A DNA stretch of 64,000 bases from Parabacteroides distasonis (GTDB lineage Bacteria > Bacteroidota > Bacteroidia > Bacteroidales > Tannerellaceae), in assembly GCA_015060925.1 (NCBI GenBank), contig SUXM01000001.1:175553-239552 (forward strand). The letters are read 5' to 3'. Positions 46,701 to 55,514 of the stretch are shown piece by piece. Below the pieces are notes generated by a model, which worked only from the letters and a program-made list of their open reading frames with translations, had not been told where the DNA came from and ran no database searches. Positions within the stretch are counted from its first letter, which is position 1; every line of letters begins with the position of its first letter. A program made the position numbers and the translations under genes.

Positions 46701-47393
46701 ATGATAGATATATTTATATCAAAAGAAATAGCGGATAAATGTCCAAACTTACATATATTGGCTATTGCTTGCCATGTGAAGAATACAAATTCGGATGAAG
46801 TGCTTTGGGAAGAAATAGCATCAGAAGAAAAGCTGATCCGTGAGACAGTAAAGTTGGAGCAGATAAATAAATGGTTACCAATACAAGCAACTCGGCAAGC
46901 ATATAAATATTTAGGTAAAGATCCTAATCGCTATCGTCCTTCTGCTGAATCTTTGCGTAGGCGTATTCTTCGTGAATTGCCTCTCTATAAAGTGGATACA
47001 TTAGTTGATTTGATAAATTTAGTTTCTATTCATAGTGGTTATTCAATTGGTGGTTTTGACTTGGATAAGGTGAAGGGTGATCGCCTTGTTTTAGGTGTAG
47101 GTAAAGATGGTGAATTATATCATGGCATAGGAAGAGGAGTGTTAAATATTGCTGGTTTACCTGTTTATCGCGATGCCATAGGAGGAATAGGAACTCCTAC
47201 CAGTGACGAAGAACGTACTAAAATTAGTTTGGAAACATCAAGATTGTTAATGATTATAAATGGATATTCGGGAAAAGAGGGGCTGGTTGAGGCGGGTCAA
47301 TATGCCTTAAATTTATTAAGCAAATATGTTTCAGCTATAAACGTTGAAATAAGATTGATAACAGAGGATAGTGCAACTGAACTGATCTTATAA
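46701..47393 (+). CDS. B3/B4 domain protein (phenylalanyl-tRNA synthetase beta-like)
   Basis: 230 residues matching the B3/B4 editing domain of the PheRS beta subunit (NRYRPSAESLRRRI, VDLINLVSIHSGYSIGGFD). Stand-alone versions are thought to hydrolyse mischarged tRNA or act on other nucleic-acid substrates. It starts 4 bp after the pgeF stop, in the obg operon. Confidence 0.82.
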   Translation: MIDIFISKEIADKCPNLHILAIACHVKNTNSDEVLWEEIASEEKLIRETVKLEQINKWLPIQATRQAYKYLGKDPNRYRPSAESLRRRILRELPLYKVDTLVDLINLVSIHSGYSIGGFDLDKVKGDRLVLGVGKDGELYHGIGRGVLNIAGLPVYRDAIGGIGTPTSDEERTKISLETSRLLMIINGYSGKEGLVEAGQYALNLLSKYVSAINVEIRLITEDSATELIL

Positions 47394-47492
47394 TAGTCTT
47401 GTAAAATTGTTAAAATTCTTTATAATAAAGCGATTGCTGCTATTTTTATGCTAAAAAACATATAAATCTTTTTTTGCTATATGATAAATGTC

Positions 47493-47500
47493 TAAATTTG
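47493..47500 (+). promoter_or_regulatory. Candidate -7 element (TAAATTTG) for the small winged-helix gene
   Basis: TAnnTTTG, 34 bp before the start codon. A TTTG lies at 47473, only 16 bp upstream rather than 19. Confidence 0.45.
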
Positions 47501-47534
47501 TGCCCGTTAACGAATTAACAAAACAAAAAGTAAA

Positions 47535-47735
47535 ATGATCGAATTGATTGGAACAAACGCTGGCCTTATTTGGAATGTATTGAATGAAGGTGGCAAGATG
47601 AGTTTAAAGGCTGTTAAAAAAGCAACTAAGATTAAAGCTGAAAAAGAAATGTATGCAGCTTTAGGTTGGTTGGCAAAAGAAGGTAAATTGTCTTTTGAAG
47701 AAGTTGAAGGAGAATGGTTTGTTGCGTTAGTGTAG
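47535..47735 (+). CDS. Small winged-helix protein (DUF2582)
   Basis: 66 residues, a compact winged helix (AGLIWNVLNEGG, KKATKIKAEKEMYAALGWL) that is common in Bacteroidales. The function is not established; it may bind DNA. Monocistronic with its own promoter and terminator (47775-47808). Confidence 0.82.
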   Translation: MIELIGTNAGLIWNVLNEGGKMSLKAVKKATKIKAEKEMYAALGWLAKEGKLSFEEVEGEWFVALV

Positions 47736-47774
47736 AAATATATACGTAACAGATTTAGTGAAGAGAAAAGGAGG

Positions 47775-47808
47775 GCTGTTCATGATTTAAATTTGAACGG
47801 CCTTTTCT
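47775..47808 (+). terminator. Terminator after the winged-helix gene
   Basis: Stem GGCTGTTCA / TGAACGGCC, flanked by AAAAGG before and TTTTC after. Confidence 0.7.
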
Positions 47809-47895
47809 GTATATAGAAGTTTTATATTAAAAAAGTAAACGGATAGTTGTTTTATTCAATTCAATAATTTACTTTTGTGTAGAATTTGGTGTGAA

Positions 47896-48189
47896 ATGAC
47901 CGAAGAAAATAAAAGATTGTTGAATGTATTTGCTGTTAGAGTTCGTGATTTAATGAATCTTTGTGATAAGCAAAAGCAAAAAATCAGTGAACTTGAAAGT
48001 CTTTTATCTCAGAAAGAAGAAGAACTTCAATTGGCAATGAAGACTATCGGAGATTTGAATACCAAATGTGATAATGTGTTGACGGCTCGTGTGATTTCAG
48101 TCAATGATGGAGAAATTAAGAGTGCTAAAATGCGATTATCAAAATTAGTGCGGGAAGTAGATAAGTGCATCGCACTTTTAAATGAATAG
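47896..48189 (+). CDS. Coiled-coil protein before zapA
   Basis: 97 residues, almost wholly helical with a coiled coil (SELESLLSQKEEELQLAMKT). The start is ATG 47896; the frame also opens at TTG 47875, less likely. It overlaps zapA by 8 bp, if zapA begins at 48182. By size, coiled coil and position it could play the part of ZapB or a ZapA partner in division, an inference. Confidence 0.7.
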   Translation: MTEENKRLLNVFAVRVRDLMNLCDKQKQKISELESLLSQKEEELQLAMKTIGDLNTKCDNVLTARVISVNDGEIKSAKMRLSKLVREVDKCIALLNE

Positions 48190-48481
48190 GGCGATGGACG
48201 ATAAATTTCTTATACATGTAGAAATTGCTGGTAAAGGTTATGGCCTTCGAATAAAACGGAACGAAGAATTGTTGGCTCGTAATGCGGTTAAGCAGATTCG
48301 GGAGAAAATGAGCCAATACCGAAAAGTGTATCCGGAAGCAGAAGAGAAGGATTTGTTGGCCATGGTTGCTTTTCAGTTGTCTATAGAAAATTTAAAGTTA
48401 GAGGATGAAAATGATATTAATCCTTTTACTGAAAAAATAGAAGAGTTAACCAACGAATTGGAAAACTATCTAAAAGGATAA
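48182..48481 (+). CDS. zapA: Cell division protein ZapA
   Basis: 99 residues. It bundles FtsZ filaments at the division ring. The N-terminal ZapA fold (FLIHVEIAGKGYGLRIKRNEE, 20 shown in part) precedes a C-terminal coiled coil (TEKIEELTNELENYL). Start is 48182 or the Met at 48194. Lies between the coiled-coil gene and rny. Confidence 0.82.
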   Translation: MNRAMDDKFLIHVEIAGKGYGLRIKRNEELLARNAVKQIREKMSQYRKVYPEAEEKDLLAMVAFQLSIENLKLEDENDINPFTEKIEELTNELENYLKG

Positions 48482-48512
48482 GAATATAGCAGTAAGCGCT
48501 GAGATGATATTT

Positions 48513-48562
48513 CCGCACTACTTTGCACAATTAATAAAGTGTAGAGTAAGTGCTTTTTTTGT
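48513..48562 (+). terminator. Possible terminator between zapA and rny
   Basis: Imperfect stem between GCACTACTTTGCAC and AAGTGTAGAGTAAGTGC, followed by a T run. Confidence 0.4.
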
Positions 48563-48595
48563 ATAGAGTAATAGAATTTTAAATTATATGTAAAA

Positions 48596-50131
48596 ATGGG
48601 AATGACTATAATTATATCACTTGTTGCTTTTCTTATAGGAGGAGGACTTGTGTGGTTTGTAATGAAAGTCCTTTTGAAATCACGATATGAAGCTGTGATT
48701 CGTGAAGCGGAAAAGGAGTCGGAAGTAATGAAACAGAAGAAATTGCTTGAAGTAAAAGAAAAGTTTCTTCATTTGAAATCTGATTTGGAAAAGCAGGTTT
48801 CAGTTCGTAATTCAAAGATTCAATCTGTTGAGGCAAAACTAAAACAGCGTGAGATGACATTGAACCAACGTCAAGAGGATTTGCAACGTAAAAATAACGA
48901 GGTTGATATTGTTAAAGAAAATTTAGCAGCTCAATTAGAGTTGGTGGATAAAAAGAAACAGGATCTTGAAAAATTGCACCAACGTGAAATTGAACATTTG
49001 GAGTCTCTTTCAGGATTATCAGCAGAAGAAGCTAAAGAACGTTTGATTGAATCTTTGAAAGATGAAGCAAAGTCAGAGGCTGCTTCTTATATAAGTGAGA
49101 TTGTAGAAGAGGCTAAGATGACTGCCAATAAAGAGGCAAAGAAGATTGTTATTCAATCAATTCAACGAGTTGCGACAGAAACGGCTATAGAAAATTCAAT
49201 AACAGTTTTCCATATAGAATCAGATGAGATAAAAGGACGTATTATTGGCCGTGAAGGTCGTAATATTCGAGCTTTGGAAGCTGCAACAGGTATTGAAATT
49301 GTTGTTGATGATACACCGGAAGCAATTGTATTGTCAGGTTTTGATCCGGTGCGTCGCGAGATTGCTCGTTTGGCTCTTCATCAATTAGTTCAAGATGGAC
49401 GTATTCATCCCGCACGTATTGAAGAAGTAGTTGCAAAGGTAAAGAAACAGGTTGAAGATGAAGTGGTTGAAACAGGTAAACGTACGGTTATAGATTTGGG
49501 TGTCCATGGATTGCATCCTGAATTGATTCGTATGATTGGTAAGATGAAATATCGTTCTTCTTATGGTCAGAACTTGTTGCAACATGCACGTGAGACAGCT
49601 AATCTTTGCGCAGTGATGGCTTCAGAATTAGGTTTGAATCCGAAGAAAGCTAAACGTGCAGGTCTTTTACACGATATAGGCAAGGTGCCTGATGATGAGC
49701 CAGAATTGCCACACGCAATTTTAGGTATGAAACTTTGTGAAAAGTATAAAGAAAAGCCAGATATATGTAATGCTGTTGGTGCACACCATGATGAAGTGGA
49801 GATGCAGACATTATTGGCTCCGATAGTACAGGTTTGTGATGCGATATCCGGTGCGCGTCCGGGTGCTCGTCGTGAGATTGTTGAAGCTTATATCAAACGT
49901 TTGAATGATTTGGAACAATTGGCACTTTCTTATCCGGGAGTAGTTAAAACTTATGCTATTCAAGCAGGTCGTGAACTTCGTGTGATTGTTGGTGCTGATA
50001 AGATTGATGATAAGGAGACGGAAAACTTATCAACTGAAATTGCAAAGAAGATTCAAGATGAGATGACTTACCCAGGACAGGTTAAGATTACTGTTATCCG
50101 TGAAACTCGTTCTGTAAGTTATGCGAAATAA
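48596..50131 (+). CDS. rny: Ribonuclease Y
   Basis: 511 residues. Membrane-bound endoribonuclease that starts mRNA decay. N-terminal transmembrane helix (about 3-23), long coiled coil (30-190), KH domain ([19 protein letters not shown], near 206-270) and an HD domain with GLLHDIGKV near 355. Followed by the strong hairpin at 50162. Confidence 0.95.
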   Translation: MGMTIIISLVAFLIGGGLVWFVMKVLLKSRYEAVIREAEKESEVMKQKKLLEVKEKFLHLKSDLEKQVSVRNSKIQSVEAKLKQREMTLNQRQEDLQRKNNEVDIVKENLAAQLELVDKKKQDLEKLHQREIEHLESLSGLSAEEAKERLIESLKDEAKSEAASYISEIVEEAKMTANKEAKKIVIQSIQRVATETAIENSITVFHIESDEIKGRIIGREGRNIRALEAATGIEIVVDDTPEAIVLSGFDPVRREIARLALHQLVQDGRIHPARIEEVVAKVKKQVEDEVVETGKRTVIDLGVHGLHPELIRMIGKMKYRSSYGQNLLQHARETANLCAVMASELGLNPKKAKRAGLLHDIGKVPDDEPELPHAILGMKLCEKYKEKPDICNAVGAHHDEVEMQTLLAPIVQVCDAISGARPGARREIVEAYIKRLNDLEQLALSYPGVVKTYAIQAGRELRVIVGADKIDDKETENLSTEIAKKIQDEMTYPGQVKITVIRETRSVSYAK

Positions 50132-50161
50132 GTGTTTTCATTGATTTTAGAGTTATACAAC

Positions 50162-50197
50162 AAAAAGGACTGCTCTTTGATGGGGCAGTCCTTTTTT
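50162..50197 (+). terminator. Terminator after rny
   Basis: Perfect 12-bp stem AAAAAGGACTGC / GCAGTCCTTTTT, seen from both strands; it also ends DUF3332 transcripts from the minus strand. Confidence 0.85.
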
Positions 50198-50223
50198 ATT
50201 TTTAGTGAATAACGTGAGATATT

Positions 50224-50778
50224 TTATTTCGCTGCGTAGTAAGAATATCCTTCGGCAACCTGTTTGAAAGCAAGAACGCCGGCTTGATTTAATTCCACGT
50301 TCATTTCATTTCCATCCGGTAAATACATTACTACTTCGTTTTTGTCAGTAAATTTAAATAGTTTTGTTGTTTCGTTGTTTACTTCGATATTCCAACTTTG
50401 ATCTGTCTCATTAAAAACAAGTTCAACTGTTTTTTCTTCACCTTCTTTCTGGATTTGATAGCCGTCTTTTTGTGTCTTAATTGCGTAGATGCCATCTTTT
50501 GTTTCTACTTTTTGGATGTTTCCTGTATCTGCAACTGGATTACTTCCACTCCAAAACTCAATGGAATTTAGAACTAGTATGTCTGCTAATGCTGCAACTT
50601 CATACACTGGGACAATCCAAAAAGCAATGAATACTAATTCGTTTACAAATTTACTGTCGATGTTTTTGTTCCATTCCAATAATCTGTTAGATAAACCGAA
50701 TGAACCGATGCAAGAAGAGAATAAAAAGCTGGAGGCTAAAGTAACAGAAACCAGCAATGTGAAACTTTTTTTCTTCAT
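50224..50778 (-). CDS. DUF3332 family lipoprotein
   Basis: 184 residues starting at ATG 50778 (the frame is open further upstream). Lipoprotein signal with LFSSC, Cys near 24, then a hydrophobic helix around 45-65, and a C-terminal beta domain. Matches DUF3332; function unknown. Convergent with rny. Confidence 0.82.
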   Translation of the reverse strand: MKKKSFTLLVSVTLASSFLFSSCIGSFGLSNRLLEWNKNIDSKFVNELVFIAFWIVPVYEVAALADILVLNSIEFWSGSNPVADTGNIQKVETKDGIYAIKTQKDGYQIQKEGEEKTVELVFNETDQSWNIEVNNETTKLFKFTDKNEVVMYLPDGNEMNVELNQAGVLAFKQVAEGYSYYAAK

Positions 50779-50933
50779 AAAAATAAAAATTAGTAGTTTA
50801 ACAGGGGACGAAGATAATATTTTATTCTGAAGAATGAAATAAACCAAAGATTTTCATATTTGCCAGATGATGTTTTGTTTATTCTTATTGGTGGCTGTTG
50901 CTAATATGCAAGCCTATATTTTCAAGTTATTAT

Positions 50934-50941
50934 TATCTTTG
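50934..50941 (+). promoter_or_regulatory. Candidate -7 element (TATCTTTG) for the first ABC-F gene
   Basis: TAnnTTTG, 26 bp before the start codon. Confidence 0.5.
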
Positions 50942-50967
50942 CAACATTAAAAATTTGGAATAGTATT

Positions 50968-52905
50968 ATGATTTCGGTTGAAGGACTTACTGTCGAGTTT
51001 GGTGGATTCACGCTTTTTGATGATGTCTCTTTTGTAGTTAATAAGAAAGATCGGATTGCCTTGGTTGGAAAGAATGGCGCTGGTAAATCTACCATGTTGA
51101 AAATCTTTGCGGGTTTGCAATCCCCGACATCAGGAACAGTCAGCGTTCCTAAAGAGACCACTATCGGTTATCTGCCCCAGCAGATGCGACTGGCAGACAC
51201 ACAGACCGTCCGTGAGGAAGCAGAGCAAGCATTTGCCCATATTCATGAGATGGAACAGGAAATAGATCGTTTAAACGTGCTACTTGCTGAACGTACAGAT
51301 TATGAGTCGGACTCTTATCAAAACCTAATTGACAAGATAAGCCATTTGACCGAACATTTCCAGATGATGGGGGGAAACAATTACCATGCTGAATTAGAGC
51401 GAACATTAATAGGACTTGGTTTCTCTCGTGCTGATTTTGATCGTCCAACTTCCGAGTTTAGTGGAGGATGGCGTATGCGTATCGAGTTAGCCAAGTTGTT
51501 GCTTCGTAAACCGGATGTGTTATTATTAGACGAGCCGACTAACCATTTGGACATCGAATCAATTCAATGGTTGGAAAATTTTATCGCAACAAGGGCTAAT
51601 GCTGTCATATTGGTCTCTCATGACCGTGCTTTTATTGACAATACGACTTCCCGAACAATTGAAATCGAGTTGGGTAAAATTTATGATTATAAGGTTAAGT
51701 ATTCCGAATATGTTGTGCTACGTAAGGAACGTCGTGAACAACAACTTCGTGCGTTTGAGAACCAGCAGAAGATGTTGGCGGATACCGAGGCTTTTATAGA
51801 ACGTTTCCGTTATAAGGCAACCAAATCAGTTCAGGTTCAGTCTCGTATCAAACAGTTGGAAAAGATTGAACGTATCGAAGTGGATGAGGTTGATACGGCT
51901 ATGTTGAATTTAAAGTTCCCGCCGGCTCCTCGTTCGGGTTCTTACCCCGTTATTATAGAGGATGTCGCTAAACGATATGGGGAGCATTTAGTTTTTGAGA
52001 AGGCAACGTTTACCATAAATAGAGGTGACAAGGTGGCTTTTGTAGGTAAGAATGGAGAAGGAAAATCTACATTGGTGAAATGTATCATGGGGGAAATCTC
52101 TGATTTTTCCGGTAAACTTCAGTTGGGACATAATGTAAAGATTGGCTACTTCGCTCAGAATCAAGCCCAATTGTTGGACGAAAATATGACAGTTTTTGAT
52201 ACCATCGATTATGTGGCCCAAGGCGATATCCGTTTGAAGATCCGGGATATTTTAGGTGCTTTTATGTTTGGTGGGGAGGCTTCGGATAAGAAAGTAAAAG
52301 TTTTATCGGGAGGAGAGAAGACTCGTTTAGCCATGATTCGTTTGTTGTTGGAGCCAGTTAATTTATTGATTTTGGACGAACCGACCAACCATCTGGATAT
52401 GCGTTCGAAGGATGTATTAAAGGATGCATTGAAAGACTTTGACGGGACGGTTATTCTTGTTTCGCACGATCGTGAATTTTTGGATGGTTTAGTGGATAAG
52501 GTTTATGAGTTTGGAAATAAAAAAGTTATCGAGCATTTAGGGGGAATCTATGATTTTCTTGAACACAAGAAGTTAGATAACTTGCAAGAACTTGAGCGTA
52601 CAAGCCAACAGATTGTAACGGTTACGACTGAAGTGCAACCGACACAAAACAAACTGTCATACGAAGCTCGAAAAGAACAAAATAAGGCTATCAGAAAAGT
52701 GGAAAAAGCCATTGCCGAAACCGAAAATCGGATTGGTGATTTGGAAAAAGCCATTGCCGGATTAGAGGAGAAGTTGGCGACTCCGGAAGGGGCTGCGGAT
52801 GTCTCTTTGTATAGCGAGTATTCTGGTTTGAAACAGCAATTGTCGGATACGATGGATCTTTGGACTGAGCAAACCCTCGAGTTAGAGGAACTGAAAAATC
52901 TCTGA
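50968..52905 (+). CDS. ABC-F family ATPase, Uup-like
   Basis: 645 residues, two ABC domains in one chain without membrane parts. Walker A are GKNGAGKST (near 35) and GKNGEGKST (near 360); signatures FSGGWRMR and LSGGEKTR. The long C-terminal coiled coil (about 540-645) is Uup-like. ABC-F proteins act on the ribosome; resistance function cannot be assumed. Followed by the terminator at 52924. Confidence 0.93.
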   Translation: MISVEGLTVEFGGFTLFDDVSFVVNKKDRIALVGKNGAGKSTMLKIFAGLQSPTSGTVSVPKETTIGYLPQQMRLADTQTVREEAEQAFAHIHEMEQEIDRLNVLLAERTDYESDSYQNLIDKISHLTEHFQMMGGNNYHAELERTLIGLGFSRADFDRPTSEFSGGWRMRIELAKLLLRKPDVLLLDEPTNHLDIESIQWLENFIATRANAVILVSHDRAFIDNTTSRTIEIELGKIYDYKVKYSEYVVLRKERREQQLRAFENQQKMLADTEAFIERFRYKATKSVQVQSRIKQLEKIERIEVDEVDTAMLNLKFPPAPRSGSYPVIIEDVAKRYGEHLVFEKATFTINRGDKVAFVGKNGEGKSTLVKCIMGEISDFSGKLQLGHNVKIGYFAQNQAQLLDENMTVFDTIDYVAQGDIRLKIRDILGAFMFGGEASDKKVKVLSGGEKTRLAMIRLLLEPVNLLILDEPTNHLDMRSKDVLKDALKDFDGTVILVSHDREFLDGLVDKVYEFGNKKVIEHLGGIYDFLEHKKLDNLQELERTSQQIVTVTTEVQPTQNKLSYEARKEQNKAIRKVEKAIAETENRIGDLEKAIAGLEEKLATPEGAADVSLYSEYSGLKQQLSDTMDLWTEQTLELEELKNL

Positions 52906-52923
52906 TAATCTTTTAAGAAACCG

Positions 52924-52953
52924 ATGCCCATGGAATTTTTGTTTCATGGGCAT
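52924..52953 (+). terminator. Terminator after the first ABC-F gene
   Basis: Perfect stem ATGCCCATG / CATGGGCAT with a 12-base loop; T-rich after. Confidence 0.6.
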
Positions 52954-52995
52954 TTATTTATAAACGGATGCCTATGGATTTTTTAATAAACTTTT

Positions 52996-53003
52996 TACCT
53001 TTG
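52996..53003 (+). promoter_or_regulatory. Candidate -7 element (TACCTTTG) for the nagA-nagA pair
   Basis: TAnnTTTG, 37 bp before the first nagA start. Confidence 0.5.
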
Positions 53004-53040
53004 TTGAATTGAAAATATAACACAACTTAATTCTTGCACT

Positions 53041-54207
53041 ATGTTAACACAGATTATAAACGGCAAGATCCTTACTCCACAGGGTTGGTTGAAAGATGGC
53101 TCTGTTCTGATAAGTGACAACAAGATTTTAGAAGTAACAAACTGCGACTTGGCAGTAGTAGGAGCAACCTTGATTGATGCCAAAGGCATGTATATCGTTC
53201 CGGGAGGAGTCGAGATCCATGTTCATGGAGGTGGCGGACGTGATTTTATGGAAGGAACGGAAGATGCGTTCCGTGCGGCGATTAAAGCTCATATGCAACA
53301 TGGTACTACCAGTATTTTCCCGACATTGTCATCCTCCACAATCCCTATGATTCGGGCAGCGGCTGAGACTACGGAGAAATTAATGGCAGAAAAAGACAGC
53401 CCGGTTTTAGGCCTGCACTTGGAAGGGCATTATTTTAATATGAAAATGGCTGGTGGACAGATTCCTGAAAACATCAAGAACCCGGATCCGGAAGAATATA
53501 TCCCTTTGTTGGAAGAGACACATTGTATCAAACGTTGGGATGCGGCACCAGAATTACCGGGAGCGATGCAGTTCGGTAAATATATTACATCAAAGGGAGT
53601 ATTGGCTGCAGTTGGCCATACACAGGCTGAGTATGAAGATATATTGACTGCCTATGAAGTTGGTTATACACATGCGACCCATTTTTATAATGCTATGCCG
53701 GGATTTCATAAACGCCGGGAATATAAATATGAAGGAACTGTCGAAAGTATCTATTTGATTGATGATATGACTGTAGAGGTGGTGGCAGATGGTATCCATG
53801 TCCCCTCTACGATTTTGCGATTGGTCTATAAAGTCAAAGGGGTAGAACGTACCTGTTTGATTACAGATGCGTTGGCTTGTGCGGCGAGTGATAGTCAAAC
53901 GGCTTTTGACCCACGCGTAATCATTGAAGATGGTGTTTGTAAGTTGGCCGACCGTTCTGCTTTGGCGGGTAGTGTGGCAACAATGGATCGATTGATTCGC
54001 ACTGCGGTACAGAAAGCGGAAATACCTTTGGAAGACGCGATTCGTATGGCTTCGGAAACTCCTGCCCGTTTGATGGGTGTATATGATCGTAAAGGTTCAT
54101 TGGAAAGAGGAAAGGATGCGGATATCCAGATCTTGGATAAGGATTTGAATGTACGTGCTGTTTGGGCAATGGGTAAATTAGTGGAAGGTACCAATAAACT
54201 TTTCTAA
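53041..54207 (+). CDS. nagA: N-acetylglucosamine-6-phosphate deacetylase, first copy
   Basis: 388 residues, amidohydrolase barrel; removes acetate from GlcNAc-6-phosphate. Metal and catalytic residues look intact: HxH (His60, His62 in EIHVHGGGG), LEG with Glu, VGHT, THFYNAMP with His214, and ITDA with the catalytic Asp. One oddity: HLEGH where HLEGP is usual. A closely related second copy follows 20 bp later. In Bacteroidales it serves amino-sugar recycling and mucin-derived GlcNAc. Confidence 0.92.
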   Translation: MLTQIINGKILTPQGWLKDGSVLISDNKILEVTNCDLAVVGATLIDAKGMYIVPGGVEIHVHGGGGRDFMEGTEDAFRAAIKAHMQHGTTSIFPTLSSSTIPMIRAAAETTEKLMAEKDSPVLGLHLEGHYFNMKMAGGQIPENIKNPDPEEYIPLLEETHCIKRWDAAPELPGAMQFGKYITSKGVLAAVGHTQAEYEDILTAYEVGYTHATHFYNAMPGFHKRREYKYEGTVESIYLIDDMTVEVVADGIHVPSTILRLVYKVKGVERTCLITDALACAASDSQTAFDPRVIIEDGVCKLADRSALAGSVATMDRLIRTAVQKAEIPLEDAIRMASETPARLMGVYDRKGSLERGKDADIQILDKDLNVRAVWAMGKLVEGTNKLF

Positions 54208-54227
54208 AAGGTTAAGGAGAATAGCCT

Positions 54228-55388
54228 ATGCTGACGCAAATTATTAATGGAAAAATTCTAACTCCGCAAGGATGGTTGGAAGAGGGATCTGTATTAATCA
54301 GTGACGGAAAGATATTGGAGGTCACAAATAGTGATTTGGCTGTGATTGGAGCACAGGTTGTGGATGCCAAAGGCATGTATATTGTACCGGGATTCGTGGC
54401 GATGAATGTACATGGAGGTGGAGGCCATAATTTTAAGGAATGTACGGAAGAGGCGTTCCGGACTGCTGTTGCCGCCCATTTGAAACATGGGGCAACTACT
54501 ATTTTCCCGACATTATCCTCTTCTCCGATAGAAAATATTTATAAAGCAGTCTCAATCTGTGAAAAATTGATGGCAGAAAAGGATAGTACAGTTTTGGGAT
54601 TGCATATAGAAGGTCCTTATTTGAATCCGAAAATGGCCGGTTCTTTATATGACGTAAAGAATCCGGATAAGGAAGAATATATCCCATTGTTGGAAAGTAC
54701 GAATTGCATTAAACGTTGGGATGTTAGTCCTGAGCTTCCGGGAGCACATGAGTTCGCCCAATATTTGATAACGAAAGGTATTTTACCCGCCCTTACCCAT
54801 ACGGAGGCTGAATATGATGAGATTAAAGCGGCATATACGGCAGGTTTTACTCATGCTGCCCAATTCTATAATGCGATGCCGGGATTCCATAAACGTCGGG
54901 AGTATAAATATGAAGGAACTGTTGAAAGTGTCTTCTTGATTGATGACATGACGGTAGAAGTGATCGCGGACGGAAAACATTTGCCGGGTACAATCTTGCG
55001 TTTAGTTTATAAACTAAAAGGAGTGGAACGCACTTGCTTGGTTACGGATGCCTTATCTTATGCGGCAAGTGATGTGAAACCGGGACCGGATGCCCGCATT
55101 GTCATAGAAGATGGTGTTTGTAAGCTGGCAGACCATTCTTCGTTGGCTGGCAGTATTGCGACAATGGATGTTTTGGTTCGTACGATGGTTCAAAAAGCTA
55201 ATGTTCCTTTAGCTGATGCGATTCGCATGGCTTCCGAAACTCCTGCACGCTTGATGGGAGTGCTTGATCGTACAGGTACATTGCAACGTGGCAAAGATGC
55301 AGATGTCATTATCATGGATCGCAATTTGGATGTTCGTGCGGTATGGACATTGGGGCATTTGGTTGAAGAATCAAATACATTATATTAA
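54228..55388 (+). CDS. NagA paralogue with altered metal ligands
   Basis: 386 residues, about as long as the first copy and clearly its tandem duplicate. Two ligand positions differ: the first His of HxH is Asn60 (AMNVHGGGG), and the His of THFYNAMP is Gln212 (AQFYNAMP). The LEGP motif, ALTHT and VTDA remain. It may bind one metal only, have altered specificity, or be a partner subunit. AAGGAG at 54214-54219, 8 bp before the start, is a rare Shine-Dalgarno match for this genome. Confidence 0.85.
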   Translation: MLTQIINGKILTPQGWLEEGSVLISDGKILEVTNSDLAVIGAQVVDAKGMYIVPGFVAMNVHGGGGHNFKECTEEAFRTAVAAHLKHGATTIFPTLSSSPIENIYKAVSICEKLMAEKDSTVLGLHIEGPYLNPKMAGSLYDVKNPDKEEYIPLLESTNCIKRWDVSPELPGAHEFAQYLITKGILPALTHTEAEYDEIKAAYTAGFTHAAQFYNAMPGFHKRREYKYEGTVESVFLIDDMTVEVIADGKHLPGTILRLVYKLKGVERTCLVTDALSYAASDVKPGPDARIVIEDGVCKLADHSSLAGSIATMDVLVRTMVQKANVPLADAIRMASETPARLMGVLDRTGTLQRGKDADVIIMDRNLDVRAVWTLGHLVEESNTLY

Positions 55389-55477
55389 TAGGTAAGTGGA
55401 CAGTTAACCTTGAGGAGTTGCAGTTTTAATTATATTTAATTGTCAATTCTTCATGGTTGTCTGTCCATTTTAGTTGT

Positions 55478-55485
55478 TATATTTG
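55478..55485 (+). promoter_or_regulatory. Candidate -7 element (TATATTTG) for the NagB/PIG-L gene
   Basis: TAnnTTTG, 29 bp before the start codon, so the fusion gene may be transcribed apart from the nagA genes. Confidence 0.45.
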
Positions 55486-55514
55486 TACAATTGTAATAAC
55501 TAATAGATTTAAAC

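Noticed and set aside
48482..48595. 6S RNA next to zapA
   Set aside because: The gap is only about 115 bp, too short for a 6S RNA, and shows just a weak hairpin.
53041..55388. Assembly duplication of nagA
   Set aside because: The copies differ throughout, including codon usage and active-site residues, so they are real paralogues.
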